DNA of 64,000 nt from Ralstonia pickettii. GTDB lineage: Bacteria > Pseudomonadota > Gammaproteobacteria > Burkholderiales > Burkholderiaceae. Shown piece after piece: positions 36,958-47,432 of the stretch; the first letter of the stretch is position 1, and each line of letters starts with the position of its first letter. The stretch is from NCBI RefSeq assembly GCF_001699815.1, contig NZ_MCGB01000086.1:1-64000 (forward strand). Reading direction: 5' to 3'. The translations under genes were made by a program, and so were the position numbers. The notes under the pieces are model-generated. The model saw only the letters and a program-made list of their open reading frames with translations. It ran no database searches and had not been told where the DNA came from.

Positions 36958-38415
36958 TTACAGACCCACGGCCTGCTTGATGAGGCCGAAGACCTCGGTG
37001 TTGTCCATCGTGCCGGTAAAGCGCTCGGCACCCAAGCCGCGTGCGCCGATGAAGACATCGGTGCCGCCGTGCGTTTCGCCGCCCGGTGCAACCGGGATCA
37101 CGGCTTCCTGGTGGTAGCTCTTGTCGTACACGGCGGCATCCGTCAGTGCGCCGCGCGTGGCCGGGCGGTTCTCGCCGGTGCCGAAGCCGATGATCGTGAA
37201 CGGGTTGCCGCCGGTGTCGGTGGCGTTGGCGCCCGTCACGTAGTTCTTCAGCAGGCCGAGCACGCCGGGGTTGCTGTCGCTGGTCGGGCCCGTGCGCTTG
37301 GCGTAGCCGTTGAGCACCAGCGTGTGGTCGTGGTCAGCCGTGACGACGATCAGCGTGTTCTTCAGGCCCGGGTCGATCGTGTTGAGCTTGTCGATCGCGC
37401 CGCGGATGGCGGAGTCGAACGCCACGGTGTCCTGCAGTGCCTTGCGGGCGGTGGTCTCGTGCAGCGCGTGGTCGATGCGGCCTCCTTCCACCATCAGGAA
37501 GAAGCCCTTCTTCTTGGCGGCGAGCACGTCGATGGCCTTGTTGGTCATCTCACCCAGGCTCGGCTCCTTGCTCGGGTCGCGGTCCAGGTCGTACGACATG
37601 TGGCTGCTGGTGAACAGGCCCACGACCTTGCCGTCGGTGGCTTGCAGCGTGTCGAACTCGGCCTTGTTGCTGGCATAGCGGTAGCCGCCCGCCTTGAGTT
37701 CGGCGATCAGGTCACGGCCATCGGTGCGTGCGCCGCCTGCGGTGGTCGGCTGGAAGTGCTTGCGGCCACCGCCGAAGACCACGTCCACACCATCGCCCAG
37801 CGCAGCGTTGAAGCCCTTGCCGGCCGGCGTGAGTTGCGCGGCGATGGTGTTCTCGCCGTCGCGGTGGCAGATGTGCGAATACGTAGCGGCCGGCGTGGCG
37901 TGCGTGATGCGCGTGGTGGTGACCACGCCCGTGCCGTAGCCCGCGGCCTTCATCAGTTCGAGCAGCGTCGTGACGGGCTTGCCGTTGCCGCTCGGGCAGG
38001 TGCTGTCGGCGCCCGAGAGGTAATCCTTGCCGCCCGCGTCATAGGCCATCGTGTCCGGCGACATCGAGATGACCTCGTTGTTCATCTTCACGCCGGTCAT
38101 GTAGGCCGACATCGACGGCGCCGAGTCGGTCACCTGCGCGTTGTTCGAGAACGTGCGCACGAAGCCGGTTTCCGGCAGCGTGTCCATGGTCAGCTCGCCG
38201 TCTTCGCCCACCTTGTAGATGCGCGCGGCGGTCATGGTGGTCATGCCCATGCCGTCGCCCAGGAAGAACACGACGTTCTTGGCGGGCGTGGTGGGCGTAC
38301 CGGCGTCGGGCGCTGCGGTGCCGGCGTTGCTGGATGTGCCGTCGCTGCCGCACGCTGCCATGGCGAGCGCGGCTGCCACGGCGGCGGCGTACTTCGTAAG
38401 TTTGTGGTTGTGCAT
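36958..38415 (-). CDS. Alkaline phosphatase, putative lipoprotein
   Basis: A 485-aa paralogue of the following gene, with the same active-site blocks: VVFFLGDGMGMTTMTAARIY, VTDSAPSMSAYMTGVKMNNE (catalytic Ser), MVEGGRIDHALHE, VVTADHDHTLVLNGY and GGETHGGTDVFIG. The N-terminus differs: AAALAMAACGSDGTSS carries a probable lipobox Cys, so this copy would be membrane-anchored. The two genes form a tandem pair derived by duplication. A ~225-bp gap precedes it and should contain the promoter. Confidence 0.92.
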   Translation of the reverse strand: MHNHKLTKYAAAVAAALAMAACGSDGTSSNAGTAAPDAGTPTTPAKNVVFFLGDGMGMTTMTAARIYKVGEDGELTMDTLPETGFVRTFSNNAQVTDSAPSMSAYMTGVKMNNEVISMSPDTMAYDAGGKDYLSGADSTCPSGNGKPVTTLLELMKAAGYGTGVVTTTRITHATPAATYSHICHRDGENTIAAQLTPAGKGFNAALGDGVDVVFGGGRKHFQPTTAGGARTDGRDLIAELKAGGYRYASNKAEFDTLQATDGKVVGLFTSSHMSYDLDRDPSKEPSLGEMTNKAIDVLAAKKKGFFLMVEGGRIDHALHETTARKALQDTVAFDSAIRGAIDKLNTIDPGLKNTLIVVTADHDHTLVLNGYAKRTGPTSDSNPGVLGLLKNYVTGANATDTGGNPFTIIGFGTGENRPATRGALTDAAVYDKSYHQEAVIPVAPGGETHGGTDVFIGARGLGAERFTGTMDNTEVFGLIKQAVGL

Positions 38416-38640
38416 CGTTGGCTCCCTGAACGATGCCCGGCACTTTGGAGGCCGCGTGTTGCATGTCCGTGATGCGGGTGCGCCACTTCCTAACCGGATC
38501 GCAAGGTTCGCCTCTGACAGCGCATTGACACTGCGGCGTGGTGCACGCTACGGAGGGTCGATTGCCTGAGCAGGCAACCGGTCCCGGGCCAGCAGGCGGC
38601 GCGATACGATGCGGCATCTGCGATTCGGCCCGCGCTTTCC

Positions 38641-39386
38641 ATGCTCACTCGCCAGTTCGTCAGCCATGTCACGCTGCGGCGCGAGACCGTTACCGCCTTC
38701 GACGCCGATCCGTTCAGCCTGCCGGCCGTGCGCGCCCTCAATACGCTGGAGTTGCATCCCAAAGTCACGTTCCTCGTTGGCGAAAACGGCTCAGGCAAAT
38801 CCACGCTCATGGAGGCGATTGCCGTGGCGCTCGTCTTCAACGCCGAGGGCGGCTAACTTCCACTTCAGCACGCATGCGTCGCACTCCGAGCTGCACGCGC
38901 ATCTGCGCATTGCCAGGGGCTTTCGCAAGCCGCGCACCGAGTTCTTCCTGCGCGCCGAGAGCTTCTTCAACGTGGCCACGAATATCCAACAGATGGATGA
39001 CGAGCCCGGCCTGGGCGGGCGCGTGATCGATGCCTACGGCGGCCGGTCGCTGCATGCGCAATCGCATGGGGAATCGTTTCTCGCGCTGCTGATGAACCGC
39101 TTCGGCCCGAACGGCCCGTACCTGCTCGACGAACCGGAGGGCGGCGCTGTCACCGCAGCGGCAACTGGCGGTGCTCTCGCGCCTGCATGGTCTGGTGCAG
39201 GCGGAAAGCCGGTTCGTGATCGCCACGCACTCGCCCATCCTGATGGCCTATCCCGACGCGTGGATCTACCAATGTGACGGCGGCGGCATCCGGCGCATCG
39301 CCTACGAAGGGACCGAACACTTTGAGGTCACGCGGGACTTTCTGGCGAATCCGCAGCGGATGCTGAATATGCTGCTGGAGCAATGA
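38641..39386 (+). pseudogene. AAA-type predicted ATPase (COG3910-like), two frameshifts
   Basis: Three frames in turn spell one ATPase. Frame one (38641-38856) has [20 protein letters not shown], the Walker A. Near 38848-38858 the frame shifts by +1; the next part has HSELHAHLRIARGFRKP, FFLRAESFFNVATNI and SLHAQSHGESFLALLM, ending YLLDEPEGG (Walker B). A second +1 shift near 39138-39145 leads to SRLHGLVQAESRFVIATHSP and a normal end at 39386. Both shifts lie at the string GAGGGCGGC. Each would be repaired by a one-base change or a small indel. The gene is broken as given unless the errors are in the sequence. Confidence 0.82.
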
Positions 39387-39432
39387 ACGGCCGTGGTGGC
39401 GGACGGCCGAATCCGCTACAATCCAGCCCATT

Positions 39433-39506
39433 CCGAGGAGCGTTGCAACGACCGGCCCAAGTTCAGACGGGGCGGCCGCCAGGCTCGGAAGTTCAAACGG
39501 CGCTCG
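39433..39506 (+). promoter_or_regulatory. SAH riboswitch
   Basis: The SAH-sensing aptamer is recognised by CCGAGGAGCGTTGCAACG (39433-39450), by AGGCTCGG (39481-39488), whose CTCGG pairs with CCGAG, and by AACGGCGCTCG near 39496-39506, whose CGCTC can pair with GAGCG. It lies about 115 nt before ahcY, where this riboswitch turns expression on when S-adenosylhomocysteine accumulates. Confidence 0.95.
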
Positions 39507-39620
39507 CAGTATCGTGGCTGACACGATGGCGAGAACGCTTCTATCCGGGGCCCCAGCATGGGCCCTGTCCCAGTGGTCATCTCCCCGCGTGCGGTCACCC
39601 CTCTTTTTCGGAGTGATCCA

Positions 39621-41045
<1,425 letters not shown>

Positions 41046-41099
41046 GCCGTACCTGCCGGCGGCAATCTCCGCCGCCGGCATTCAACCCGAGGACTCCCC

Positions 41100-41444
41100 A
41101 TGAGACTGCTCGCTGTCTGGGTCATCAACGCGCTGGCGTTGCTTCTTGTCGCCTATCTGCTCAAAGGCATTCACGTCAACGGCTTCGGCTCCGCGCTGAT
41201 CGCGGCGCTCGTGCTGGGTCTGGTCAACACGCTGATCCGCCCGATCCTGGTGATCCTCACCCTGCCGGTGACGCTGCTCACGCTCGGGCTGTTCATCTTC
41301 ATCATCAACGCGCTGCTGTTCCTGTTTGTCGGCAACCTGCTGGCGGGCTTCCAGGTGGCCAGCTTTGGCGCCGCGCTGCTGGGTTCCATCCTGTACAGCG
41401 TGATCTCGTGGCTGCTCTCGAGCCTGTTGCTGCGCGAGGCTTAA
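41100..41444 (+). CDS. Small membrane protein, phage holin family IV type
   Basis: A 114-aa protein with four hydrophobic segments (LAVWVINALALLLVAYLL, LIAALVLGLVNTLIRPILVI, LLTLGLFIFIINALLFLFVG, ALLGSILYSVISWLLSSLLL). It belongs to the mycobacterial-type four-TM holin-like family, found in many non-phage chromosomes. Conserved placement between ahcY and metF suggests a cellular, non-lytic role that is not known. It lies 55 bp after ahcY and 10 bp before metF. Confidence 0.85.
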   Translation: MRLLAVWVINALALLLVAYLLKGIHVNGFGSALIAALVLGLVNTLIRPILVILTLPVTLLTLGLFIFIINALLFLFVGNLLAGFQVASFGAALLGSILYSVISWLLSSLLLREA

Positions 41445-41454
41445 GGTTTCTGTC

Positions 41455-42285
41455 ATGCAAGACCGTCAATTCAGTTTCGAATTCTTCCCGCCCAAGACGG
41501 CGGAAGGCGCCGAGAAGCTGCGCAACACACGCGCGCAGCTTTCGCCGCTCAAGCCGCGCTTTATTTCCGTGACGTTTGGCGCGGGCGGCACCACGCAGCA
41601 GGGCACGCTCGACGCCGTGGTGGAAATCCAGCGCGAAGGCATCGAGGCGGCGCCGCACCTGTCGTGCGTGGGCTCGTCGCGCGAGAGCATCCGCGGCATT
41701 CTCAACACGTATCGCGAGCACGGCATCCGCCGCATCGTGGCGCTGCGCGGCGATATGCCGTCAGGCATGGGCGAGATCGGTGAATTTCGCTTCGCCAATG
41801 AGCTGGTCGAATTCATCCGCCAGGAAACCGGCGAGGCGTTCCACATCGAAGTGGCGGCGTATCCGGAATACCACCCGCAGTCGCGCTCCGCCCGGCACGA
41901 TCTGGAGAACTTCGCCCGCAAGGTGAAGTCCGGTGCGGACTCCGCTATCACGCAATACTTCTTCAACGCCGACGCGTATTTCCAGTTCGTCGACGACGCA
42001 CGCAAGCTCGGCGTGGACGTGCCCATCGTGCCCGGCATCATGCCGATCACGAATTCGTCGCAGCTCATGCGCTTTTCCGAGATGTGCGGTGCGGAAGTGC
42101 CGCGCTGGATCGCCAAGCGCCTCGAAGGCTTCGGCGACGACCGTGAATCGATCCGCGCCTTCGGTCTGGACGTGGTGACGGCCATGTGTGACCGCCTGCT
42201 GCAAGGCGGCGCGCCGGGCCTGCACTTTTACACGCTCAACGCCGCCGGCTCCACGCGGGCGATCTGGCAGCGGCTGGGCCTGTAA
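41455..42285 (+). CDS. metF: 5,10-methylenetetrahydrofolate reductase
   Basis: A 276-aa FAD enzyme making 5-methyl-THF for methionine synthesis. Motifs are QFSFEFFPPKTAEGAEKLRN with the conserved Glu, FISVTFGAGGTTQQGTLDAV, RRIVALRGDMPSG, EVAAYPEYHPQS, ITQYFFNADAYFQFVDDA and VPGIMPITNSSQL. Length is typical of the bacterial enzyme. It works with the upstream ahcY in the same methyl cycle and so may share its SAH-dependent induction. Confidence 0.97.
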   Translation: MQDRQFSFEFFPPKTAEGAEKLRNTRAQLSPLKPRFISVTFGAGGTTQQGTLDAVVEIQREGIEAAPHLSCVGSSRESIRGILNTYREHGIRRIVALRGDMPSGMGEIGEFRFANELVEFIRQETGEAFHIEVAAYPEYHPQSRSARHDLENFARKVKSGADSAITQYFFNADAYFQFVDDARKLGVDVPIVPGIMPITNSSQLMRFSEMCGAEVPRWIAKRLEGFGDDRESIRAFGLDVVTAMCDRLLQGGAPGLHFYTLNAAGSTRAIWQRLGL

Positions 42286-42314
42286 CCAGCAAGAGCACAG
42301 CAAAGGAGATCGTC

Positions 42315-42782
42315 ATGGCAGCCGCACCCGATCCGCTGATCGCCTGGTTGCTTGACGAACTCCGGCCGCTCGCGGCACAGATCGGCGAGATCCGCGCCCG
42401 CCGGATGTTCAGCGGCGCGGCGCTGTATTACGACGACATCGTGTTTGCGCTCGTGCTGCGCGGCACGTCTTACCTGCGCGTGGACGACCTCACGCGCGAA
42501 CGTTTTCTCGCTGAGAAATGCACGCCGTTCAGCTACGAGCGCAACGGCCGCACCATCAGCATGACGGGCTATCTGAGCACGCCGGCAGAGGCGCTCGATG
42601 GTGGACAGCCATTGCGCGACTGGGCGCGGCTGGCTATTGAAGCGGCGCTGCGTGACGCGAATGCCAAGGCGGCCAAGCCGAAGCGCGCCGCAGCGAAGAC
42701 TGCCAAGGCGCCTAATGTGCCCAAGGCAACAAAGACAACGGCGACCAAGAAGGTCGCCGAAAAAAAGACAGCCAAGCGCTGA
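42315..42782 (+). CDS. TfoX/Sxy N-terminal-domain protein
   Basis: A 155-aa protein. Residues about 8-110 are a TfoX N-terminal domain (IGEIRARRMFSGAALYYDDI, FALVLRGTSYLRVDDL, CTPFSYERNGRTISMTGYLS). The tail (112-155) is low-complexity Lys/Ala/Thr, histone-H1-like, which could contact nucleic acid or be a solubility tail. Full-length TfoX/Sxy regulates competence, but the C-terminal TfoX domain is missing, so that role should not be assumed. GGAG precedes the start. Confidence 0.82.
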   Translation: MAAAPDPLIAWLLDELRPLAAQIGEIRARRMFSGAALYYDDIVFALVLRGTSYLRVDDLTRERFLAEKCTPFSYERNGRTISMTGYLSTPAEALDGGQPLRDWARLAIEAALRDANAKAAKPKRAAAKTAKAPNVPKATKTTATKKVAEKKTAKR

Positions 42783-42786
42783 ACCC

Positions 42787-43401
42787 TCAGTACAGCGTGG
42801 TCTTCAGGCGCTCGGGCAATTCGCGATCATAGGCGTCGCCATCAAATGCACCACCGCTGATGTGCTGCAGGATCTTGCCTGCGGTGGGTACGGCCGGTTT
42901 GTTTTCCTGCGCGCCGCGTTCCCACAGCTTTGAGCGCACCAGCGCCTTCGAACAGTGGAAATACACCGTCTGCACCTGCACGAGGATCACGCTGCGCGGC
43001 AGCCTGCCCTGCACCGCAAATGACGCGAGCAGCTCCGGATCGGCCGAGATGGTGGCTGTGCCATTCACGCGCAATGTTTCACCCACGCCCGGCACGATGA
43101 AGAGCACCGACACGCGGCCGTCTTCGACGATGTTGCGCAGGTTGTCGATGCGATTGTTGCCGGGTCGATCGGGAATCGCCAGTAGGCGTTCGTTCAGGAT
43201 GCGGACGAAGCCCGGCGCGTCGCCCTTCGGCGAGGCATCCGTGCCCTGCGCGCCCACCGATGACAGCACGATGAACGGCGACGCCTCCACGAACGCGCGG
43301 TAGTCGGCGTTCAGGTGGTCGATCTCCTTGAGCAGCGAGCGCGGGTTCGGGGCGCCATACACCGCTTCAAGGTCGGCAAAGGTTTTCAGCGTGTGGGACA
43401 T
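42787..43401 (-). CDS. FMN-dependent PPOX-type flavoprotein
   Basis: A 204-aa protein of the pyridoxamine-5'-phosphate-oxidase-like split barrel family (the MSMEG_1061-like group). Text includes IDHLNADYRAFVEASPFIVL, DASPKGDAPGFVRILNERLL, PDRPGNNRIDNLRNIVEDGR and VYFHCSKALVRSKLW. FMN or F420-type flavin binding is expected; the substrate is unknown. AGGAAG precedes ATG 43401. It converges on the TfoX-domain gene and lies 17 bp after the cyclo-ligase gene. Confidence 0.85.
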   Translation of the reverse strand: MSHTLKTFADLEAVYGAPNPRSLLKEIDHLNADYRAFVEASPFIVLSSVGAQGTDASPKGDAPGFVRILNERLLAIPDRPGNNRIDNLRNIVEDGRVSVLFIVPGVGETLRVNGTATISADPELLASFAVQGRLPRSVILVQVQTVYFHCSKALVRSKLWERGAQENKPAVPTAGKILQHISGGAFDGDAYDRELPERLKTTLY

Positions 43402-43418
43402 GGTCTTCCTGTGGCGGA

Positions 43419-44024
43419 TTAAAACGCGCCGCACTCGGTGACGATGCAGTCCATCGCGATGTCGTGCGATTGCGGTGCGATGGATTCCACGCGGCTCACT
43501 TCGTATGCCACGCCAATCGTGCGGGGGCGGTGTCCGGCGGCATGCAGCGCAGCGAGCGTGCGGTCATAGAAGCCGCCGCCGTAGCCAATGCGATAGCGCT
43601 GCGCGTCAAAGCCCACGCAGGGGATCAGCAAGGCATCGGGCGTTTCCGTCTCACCCGAGCGGGGGATGGGGATGTTGTACGCGCCGGGCGTCATTTCACA
43701 ATTGGGCGTCCATCGCCGAAACTGAAGTGGCGAAACTTTGTCAGTCACTACAGGCAGCAGTGCATGGCGCGTGGCGTCGGCCGCCAGCCAGTGGTCCAGC
43801 ACGGTCAACGCATCGAACTCTCCCTGCGTTGGCCAGTAGGCGGCCAGGCGCTTGACGGGCAGTGTATTCAGCAACCCAGCCAGGTGATGCGCCAGCGCAG
43901 CATCGTGGGCAATGCGATCCGGCAGCGCGGCGCGTGCATCGAGCAACATGGTGCGCAGCGTGCGGCGCGATTCGATTGGCGTGGTGGGATTGGCCGGATC
44001 GTGCGGGTTGCCTAAGGCTGGCAT
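43419..44024 (-). CDS. 5-formyltetrahydrofolate cyclo-ligase
   Basis: A 201-aa ATP-dependent enzyme that converts 5-formyl-THF to 5,10-methenyl-THF and so recycles folate. The signature is IPCVGFDAQRYRIGYGGGFY followed by DRTLAAL. Others are RRTLRTMLLDARAALP and VSPLQFRRW. E. coli YgfA/Fau is the reference. The start at 44024 avoids a long overlap with the divergent transglycosylase gene; the longer open frame to 44246 is that gene's shadow. Its folate role suits the nearby metF. Confidence 0.93.
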   Translation of the reverse strand: MPALGNPHDPANPTTPIESRRTLRTMLLDARAALPDRIAHDAALAHHLAGLLNTLPVKRLAAYWPTQGEFDALTVLDHWLAADATRHALLPVVTDKVSPLQFRRWTPNCEMTPGAYNIPIPRSGETETPDALLIPCVGFDAQRYRIGYGGGFYDRTLAALHAAGHRPRTIGVAYEVSRVESIAPQSHDIAMDCIVTECGAF

Positions 44025-44055
44025 GGGATAATTCGGCAGACCTAACAGTGATTGG

Positions 44056-46020
44056 ATGGGGCAGGAGATGACATTGAAGGCCAAGGCAGTATATCGCGCG
44101 GTCGCGCTGGCTTTTGCGGGCGTGGTGGGCATGAGTGTGGTCGGCCCGACGCCGCTGGCGGTGGCCGCAAAGCGCCAGGCGCCGCAGGGCATTCCAGCCA
44201 ATCCGGATGACGCGTTTGTCGAGCTGCGCAACGCGGCGCGCCGCAACGATGTGTCGCGCAGCTGGGAGCTGGCCGACAGCCTCTCCGATTACCCGATCCA
44301 GTCCTACGTGCAGTACTTCCGCATCAAGCCGCAGCTGTACGATGCCAGCGGCTATGCGCGTACCGATGCCCCGGAAGATGAGATCCGCTCGTTCCTGCAG
44401 CGCTACAAGGGCGAGGCGATCGCCGACCGGCTGCGCAACGACTGGCTGCTTGTGCTCGGCAAGAAGCGCGATTGGGCCACCTTCGATGCCGAGTACCCCA
44501 ACTTTGTGCTGAAGGACGACGCGCAGGTCGAGTGCTATGCCCTGCTCTCGCGCGCGATGAAGGGCCAGAACGTGGCAGCCGATGCACGGAACACGCTGTC
44601 GGATCCCAAGGGCTATGGCGAAGGGTGTGTCGACCTGATCGGCTATCTGGCGCAGTCCAAGCAGTTCACCCGTGCGGATGTGGCCTTTGCGGCGCGGCTG
44701 TCGCTGGAGCAGAACCTCGTCACGCAGGCGTCGCGCATTGCCGCGCTGCTGCCCGACGGCGATCGCGTGGACAACGATACGCTGGCCAACGTGACACGCA
44801 TGGCGCGCAACGATCCGTCGCAGGCGACGGCGTATCTGTTGGCGCAAACCGGCAGCCTGTCGCGCGAAGAGCAAGGCGCGGGCTGGGGCGTCATCGGCCA
44901 GTACGCCGCCAAGAAGCAGACGCCGGATGCGCTGGACGCCTACCGTCGCCAGCTGACGCTCGGCGGCGATGCCTACCTCTCCGACGAGTCGCAGGAGTGG
45001 CGCGTGCGCGCGGCCCTGCGCGCGGGGGATTGGAAGATGGTGCGTCAGGCCGTTGAAAAAATGCGTCCCAGCCTGCGCGATCGAGACCCCGCCTGGACGT
45101 ACTGGTATGGCCGTGCGCTCAAGGCCGACAATCGCAACGATGAAGCTCGCCAGCAGTTCCAGTCGATTGCCGGCCAGTTCAACTTCTATGGCCAGTTGGC
45201 GCAGGAAGAACTCGGTCAGCGCATCACCGTGCCGCCCCGCACGACCGTGGCCGACGCCGAGATCGACGTGATGGGCCGCAACCACCCGGGCTTTGGGCGT
45301 GCCAAGAAGCTGTACGACCTGAATCTGCGCTTCGAAGGCAACCGCGAGTGGAACTGGGAGCTGCGCAACATGAGCGACCGCGAGTTGCTGGCCGCAGCCG
45401 AATATGGCCGCAAGCTCGGCCTGCTCGATCGCACCGTCAATTCGGCGGACAAGACCAAGACTGAGCACGATTTCTCGCTGCGCTTCCCGACGCCGTACCT
45501 CAATGTGGTCCAGCGCAACGCCGATGCGGTGGGGTTGGACATTGCCTGGGCCTACGGCCTGATCCGCCAGGAATCCCGCTTCATCATGGACGCACGTTCG
45601 TCGGTGGGTGCCTCGGGCCTGATGCAGGTGATGCCGGAAACCGCCAAGCACATTGCCAAGAAGATTGGCCTGCCGGGGTTCCGCGTTTCGCAGATGAGCG
45701 ACATCGATACCAACGTGCTGCTGGGTACGGCCTACCTGTCGATGATCCTGACCAACCTGGACAGTTCGGTCACGCTGGCGACTGCCGGCTACAACGCGGG
45801 CCCAGGCCGCCCGAAACGCTGGCGCTCGACGCTCGCGCGCCCGGTGGAAGGCGCGATCTTCGCCGAGACGATTCCGTTCAACGAGACGCGCACGTATGTG
45901 AAAAACGTGCTGTCGAACGCGACGTACTACAGCGCATTGCTGACCGGTCGCCCGCAGTCCTTGAAGGACCGCCTGGGCAAGGTGGTGCCGGAATCCGTGA
46001 CGCCGGACGATCTGCCGTAA
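44056..46020 (+). CDS. slt: Soluble lytic murein transglycosylase (Slt70-like)
   Basis: A 654-aa periplasmic enzyme that cleaves peptidoglycan between MurNAc and GlcNAc. It has a signal peptide (AVALAFAGVVGMSVV), a long alpha-superhelical region (about residues 50-460) and the C-terminal SLT domain with catalytic Glu in GLIRQESRFIMDARS, GLMQVMPETAKHIAKK and AGYNAGPGRPKRW. The start is not certain. ATG 44056 lacks a ribosome site, whereas AGGAG at 44063-44067 lies six bases before TTG 44074 in the same frame, so a TTG start is plausible. Confidence 0.95.
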   Translation: MGQEMTLKAKAVYRAVALAFAGVVGMSVVGPTPLAVAAKRQAPQGIPANPDDAFVELRNAARRNDVSRSWELADSLSDYPIQSYVQYFRIKPQLYDASGYARTDAPEDEIRSFLQRYKGEAIADRLRNDWLLVLGKKRDWATFDAEYPNFVLKDDAQVECYALLSRAMKGQNVAADARNTLSDPKGYGEGCVDLIGYLAQSKQFTRADVAFAARLSLEQNLVTQASRIAALLPDGDRVDNDTLANVTRMARNDPSQATAYLLAQTGSLSREEQGAGWGVIGQYAAKKQTPDALDAYRRQLTLGGDAYLSDESQEWRVRAALRAGDWKMVRQAVEKMRPSLRDRDPAWTYWYGRALKADNRNDEARQQFQSIAGQFNFYGQLAQEELGQRITVPPRTTVADAEIDVMGRNHPGFGRAKKLYDLNLRFEGNREWNWELRNMSDRELLAAAEYGRKLGLLDRTVNSADKTKTEHDFSLRFPTPYLNVVQRNADAVGLDIAWAYGLIRQESRFIMDARSSVGASGLMQVMPETAKHIAKKIGLPGFRVSQMSDIDTNVLLGTAYLSMILTNLDSSVTLATAGYNAGPGRPKRWRSTLARPVEGAIFAETIPFNETRTYVKNVLSNATYYSALLTGRPQSLKDRLGKVVPESVTPDDLP

Positions 46021-46049
46021 GCGCATCATCGTCATCCGGTTGTCACCCA

Positions 46050-46075
46050 ATGCCCGCCGCAACGCGGGCATTTTT
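46050..46075 (+). terminator. Rho-independent terminator after slt
   Basis: TGCCCGC/GCGGGCA stem (46051-46057 with 46064-46070), 6-nt loop, followed by TTTTT at 46071. It ends the slt transcript 30 bp after the stop. Confidence 0.92.
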
Positions 46076-46203
46076 CATGGGCGCGTGCGCTGGCTGGCGC
46101 ACAGAAGTGTGGCCTGCGGCACGCCGTGTCGACTTACCTTGGGGGCGATCGCGTTCGGGATGTATTGTGGTGTTGCCCCCCCACCCGTCTTGGAGATGCC
46201 TCC

Positions 46204-47208
46204 ATGCAGCCCTCCAATCTGCTCATCTTTGGCGGTACCGGTTTTATCGGTTCGCAGTTGCTGTCGCGGCTCGTGACGGAGACATTTTCTGCGCCGGGCC
46301 TGCCCGAAGGCCGCATGATCGTGCCCACGCGCGATCCTGAGTCGTCCCGCGCGCACAACCTCACGCTGCTGCCCCGTGTGGACGTAATGGATGCCGACAT
46401 CTACGCCGACGACGCCCTCGACGCGCTGTTCCTGGCGCTGACCGAGCGCGGCGGCGAGCACTGTGCCGTCATCAACCTCGTCGGCGTGCTGCAGGATGCG
46501 CGCGAGATGCCGTACGGGCCGAACTTCCAGCGCGTGCATGTCGACCTGCCCCGCCGCATCGTCGCCGCATGCCGACGCCATGGCGTGAACCGGCTGCTGC
46601 ACATGAGCGCGCTGGGCGCCGACCCGGCCGGCCCATCGATGTACCTGCGCAGCAAGGGCGACGGCGAACGCGTGGTCATGAACAGCGAGCTTGACTGGAC
46701 GGTGTTCCGTCCCTCGGTAGTGTTCGGGCCGCAGGACCACTTCCTGAATCTGTTCGCGAGCATGCAGCGGATGGCGCCGTTTGTGCCGCTGGCCTGTGCC
46801 GATGCGCGCTTCCAGCCCGTGTACGTGGACGACGTGGCCGCCGCGTTCATCAATGCGCTCAAGAAGCCGGCGACGATCCGGCATGCTTACCCGCTGGTCG
46901 GGCCGCGCGTCTATACGTTGGCCGAACTGATGCGCTTTGCCGGACGTGCCAGCGGCCACCCGCGCTGGATCGTGCCGCTGCCCGAAGGCCTGGGTCGCAT
47001 GCAGGCCGCGCTGCTGGAGCACCTGCCCGGCGCGCCGATCTCGCGGGACAACCTCGACTCCATGCGTGTGGACAACGTCAGCATGGAACCGGTCGCGCCC
47101 GAACTCGGCATCCACCCGCTCGGCATGGAGGCCGTGATGCTGCCGGCCCTGGCCGGCTTGGGGCCGGACCGCGGATTGCGTGCTGCACGTACGCGGGTCC
47201 ATCGCTAG
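46204..47208 (+). CDS. NDUFA9-like NAD(P)-binding SDR protein
   Basis: A 334-aa atypical short-chain dehydrogenase of the complex I NDUFA9 type. The Rossmann motif is NLLIFGGTGFIGSQLLSRL. AVINLVGVLQDAR, LLHMSALGADPAGPSMYLRS (with YxxxK-like YLRSKG) and WTVFRPSVVFGPQDHFLNLF follow the family. Such proteins in bacteria are linked to quinone or respiratory functions, without firm proof. ATG 46204 is preferred over upstream starts. It has its own gap on both sides. Confidence 0.87.
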   Translation: MQPSNLLIFGGTGFIGSQLLSRLVTETFSAPGLPEGRMIVPTRDPESSRAHNLTLLPRVDVMDADIYADDALDALFLALTERGGEHCAVINLVGVLQDAREMPYGPNFQRVHVDLPRRIVAACRRHGVNRLLHMSALGADPAGPSMYLRSKGDGERVVMNSELDWTVFRPSVVFGPQDHFLNLFASMQRMAPFVPLACADARFQPVYVDDVAAAFINALKKPATIRHAYPLVGPRVYTLAELMRFAGRASGHPRWIVPLPEGLGRMQAALLEHLPGAPISRDNLDSMRVDNVSMEPVAPELGIHPLGMEAVMLPALAGLGPDRGLRAARTRVHR

Positions 47209-47432
47209 CCGCTACGGAAACGCGGAGGATTCGCCCTGTTTGTGAATCCGCTTCACAACCGTGGCCAATCCGTTTCATTTTGTGGCGCTGCAGCGCAGGG
47301 CTAGAATGGTTCGCTCGCCTTCGCGCTGCCGCTCGCCGCTTCCGATACAACAAAACTAGAGCGCCCGGCATTCCTGCGCGATGCTGGCGGGCTCCCACAA
47401 CAATTGCAGTGCACTCTCCAAGGACGGGAATC

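Noticed and set aside
43741..46071. 776-aa minus-strand ORF opposite slt
   Set aside because: Antisense shadow in GC-rich DNA; the plus strand encodes an intact transglycosylase with all motifs.
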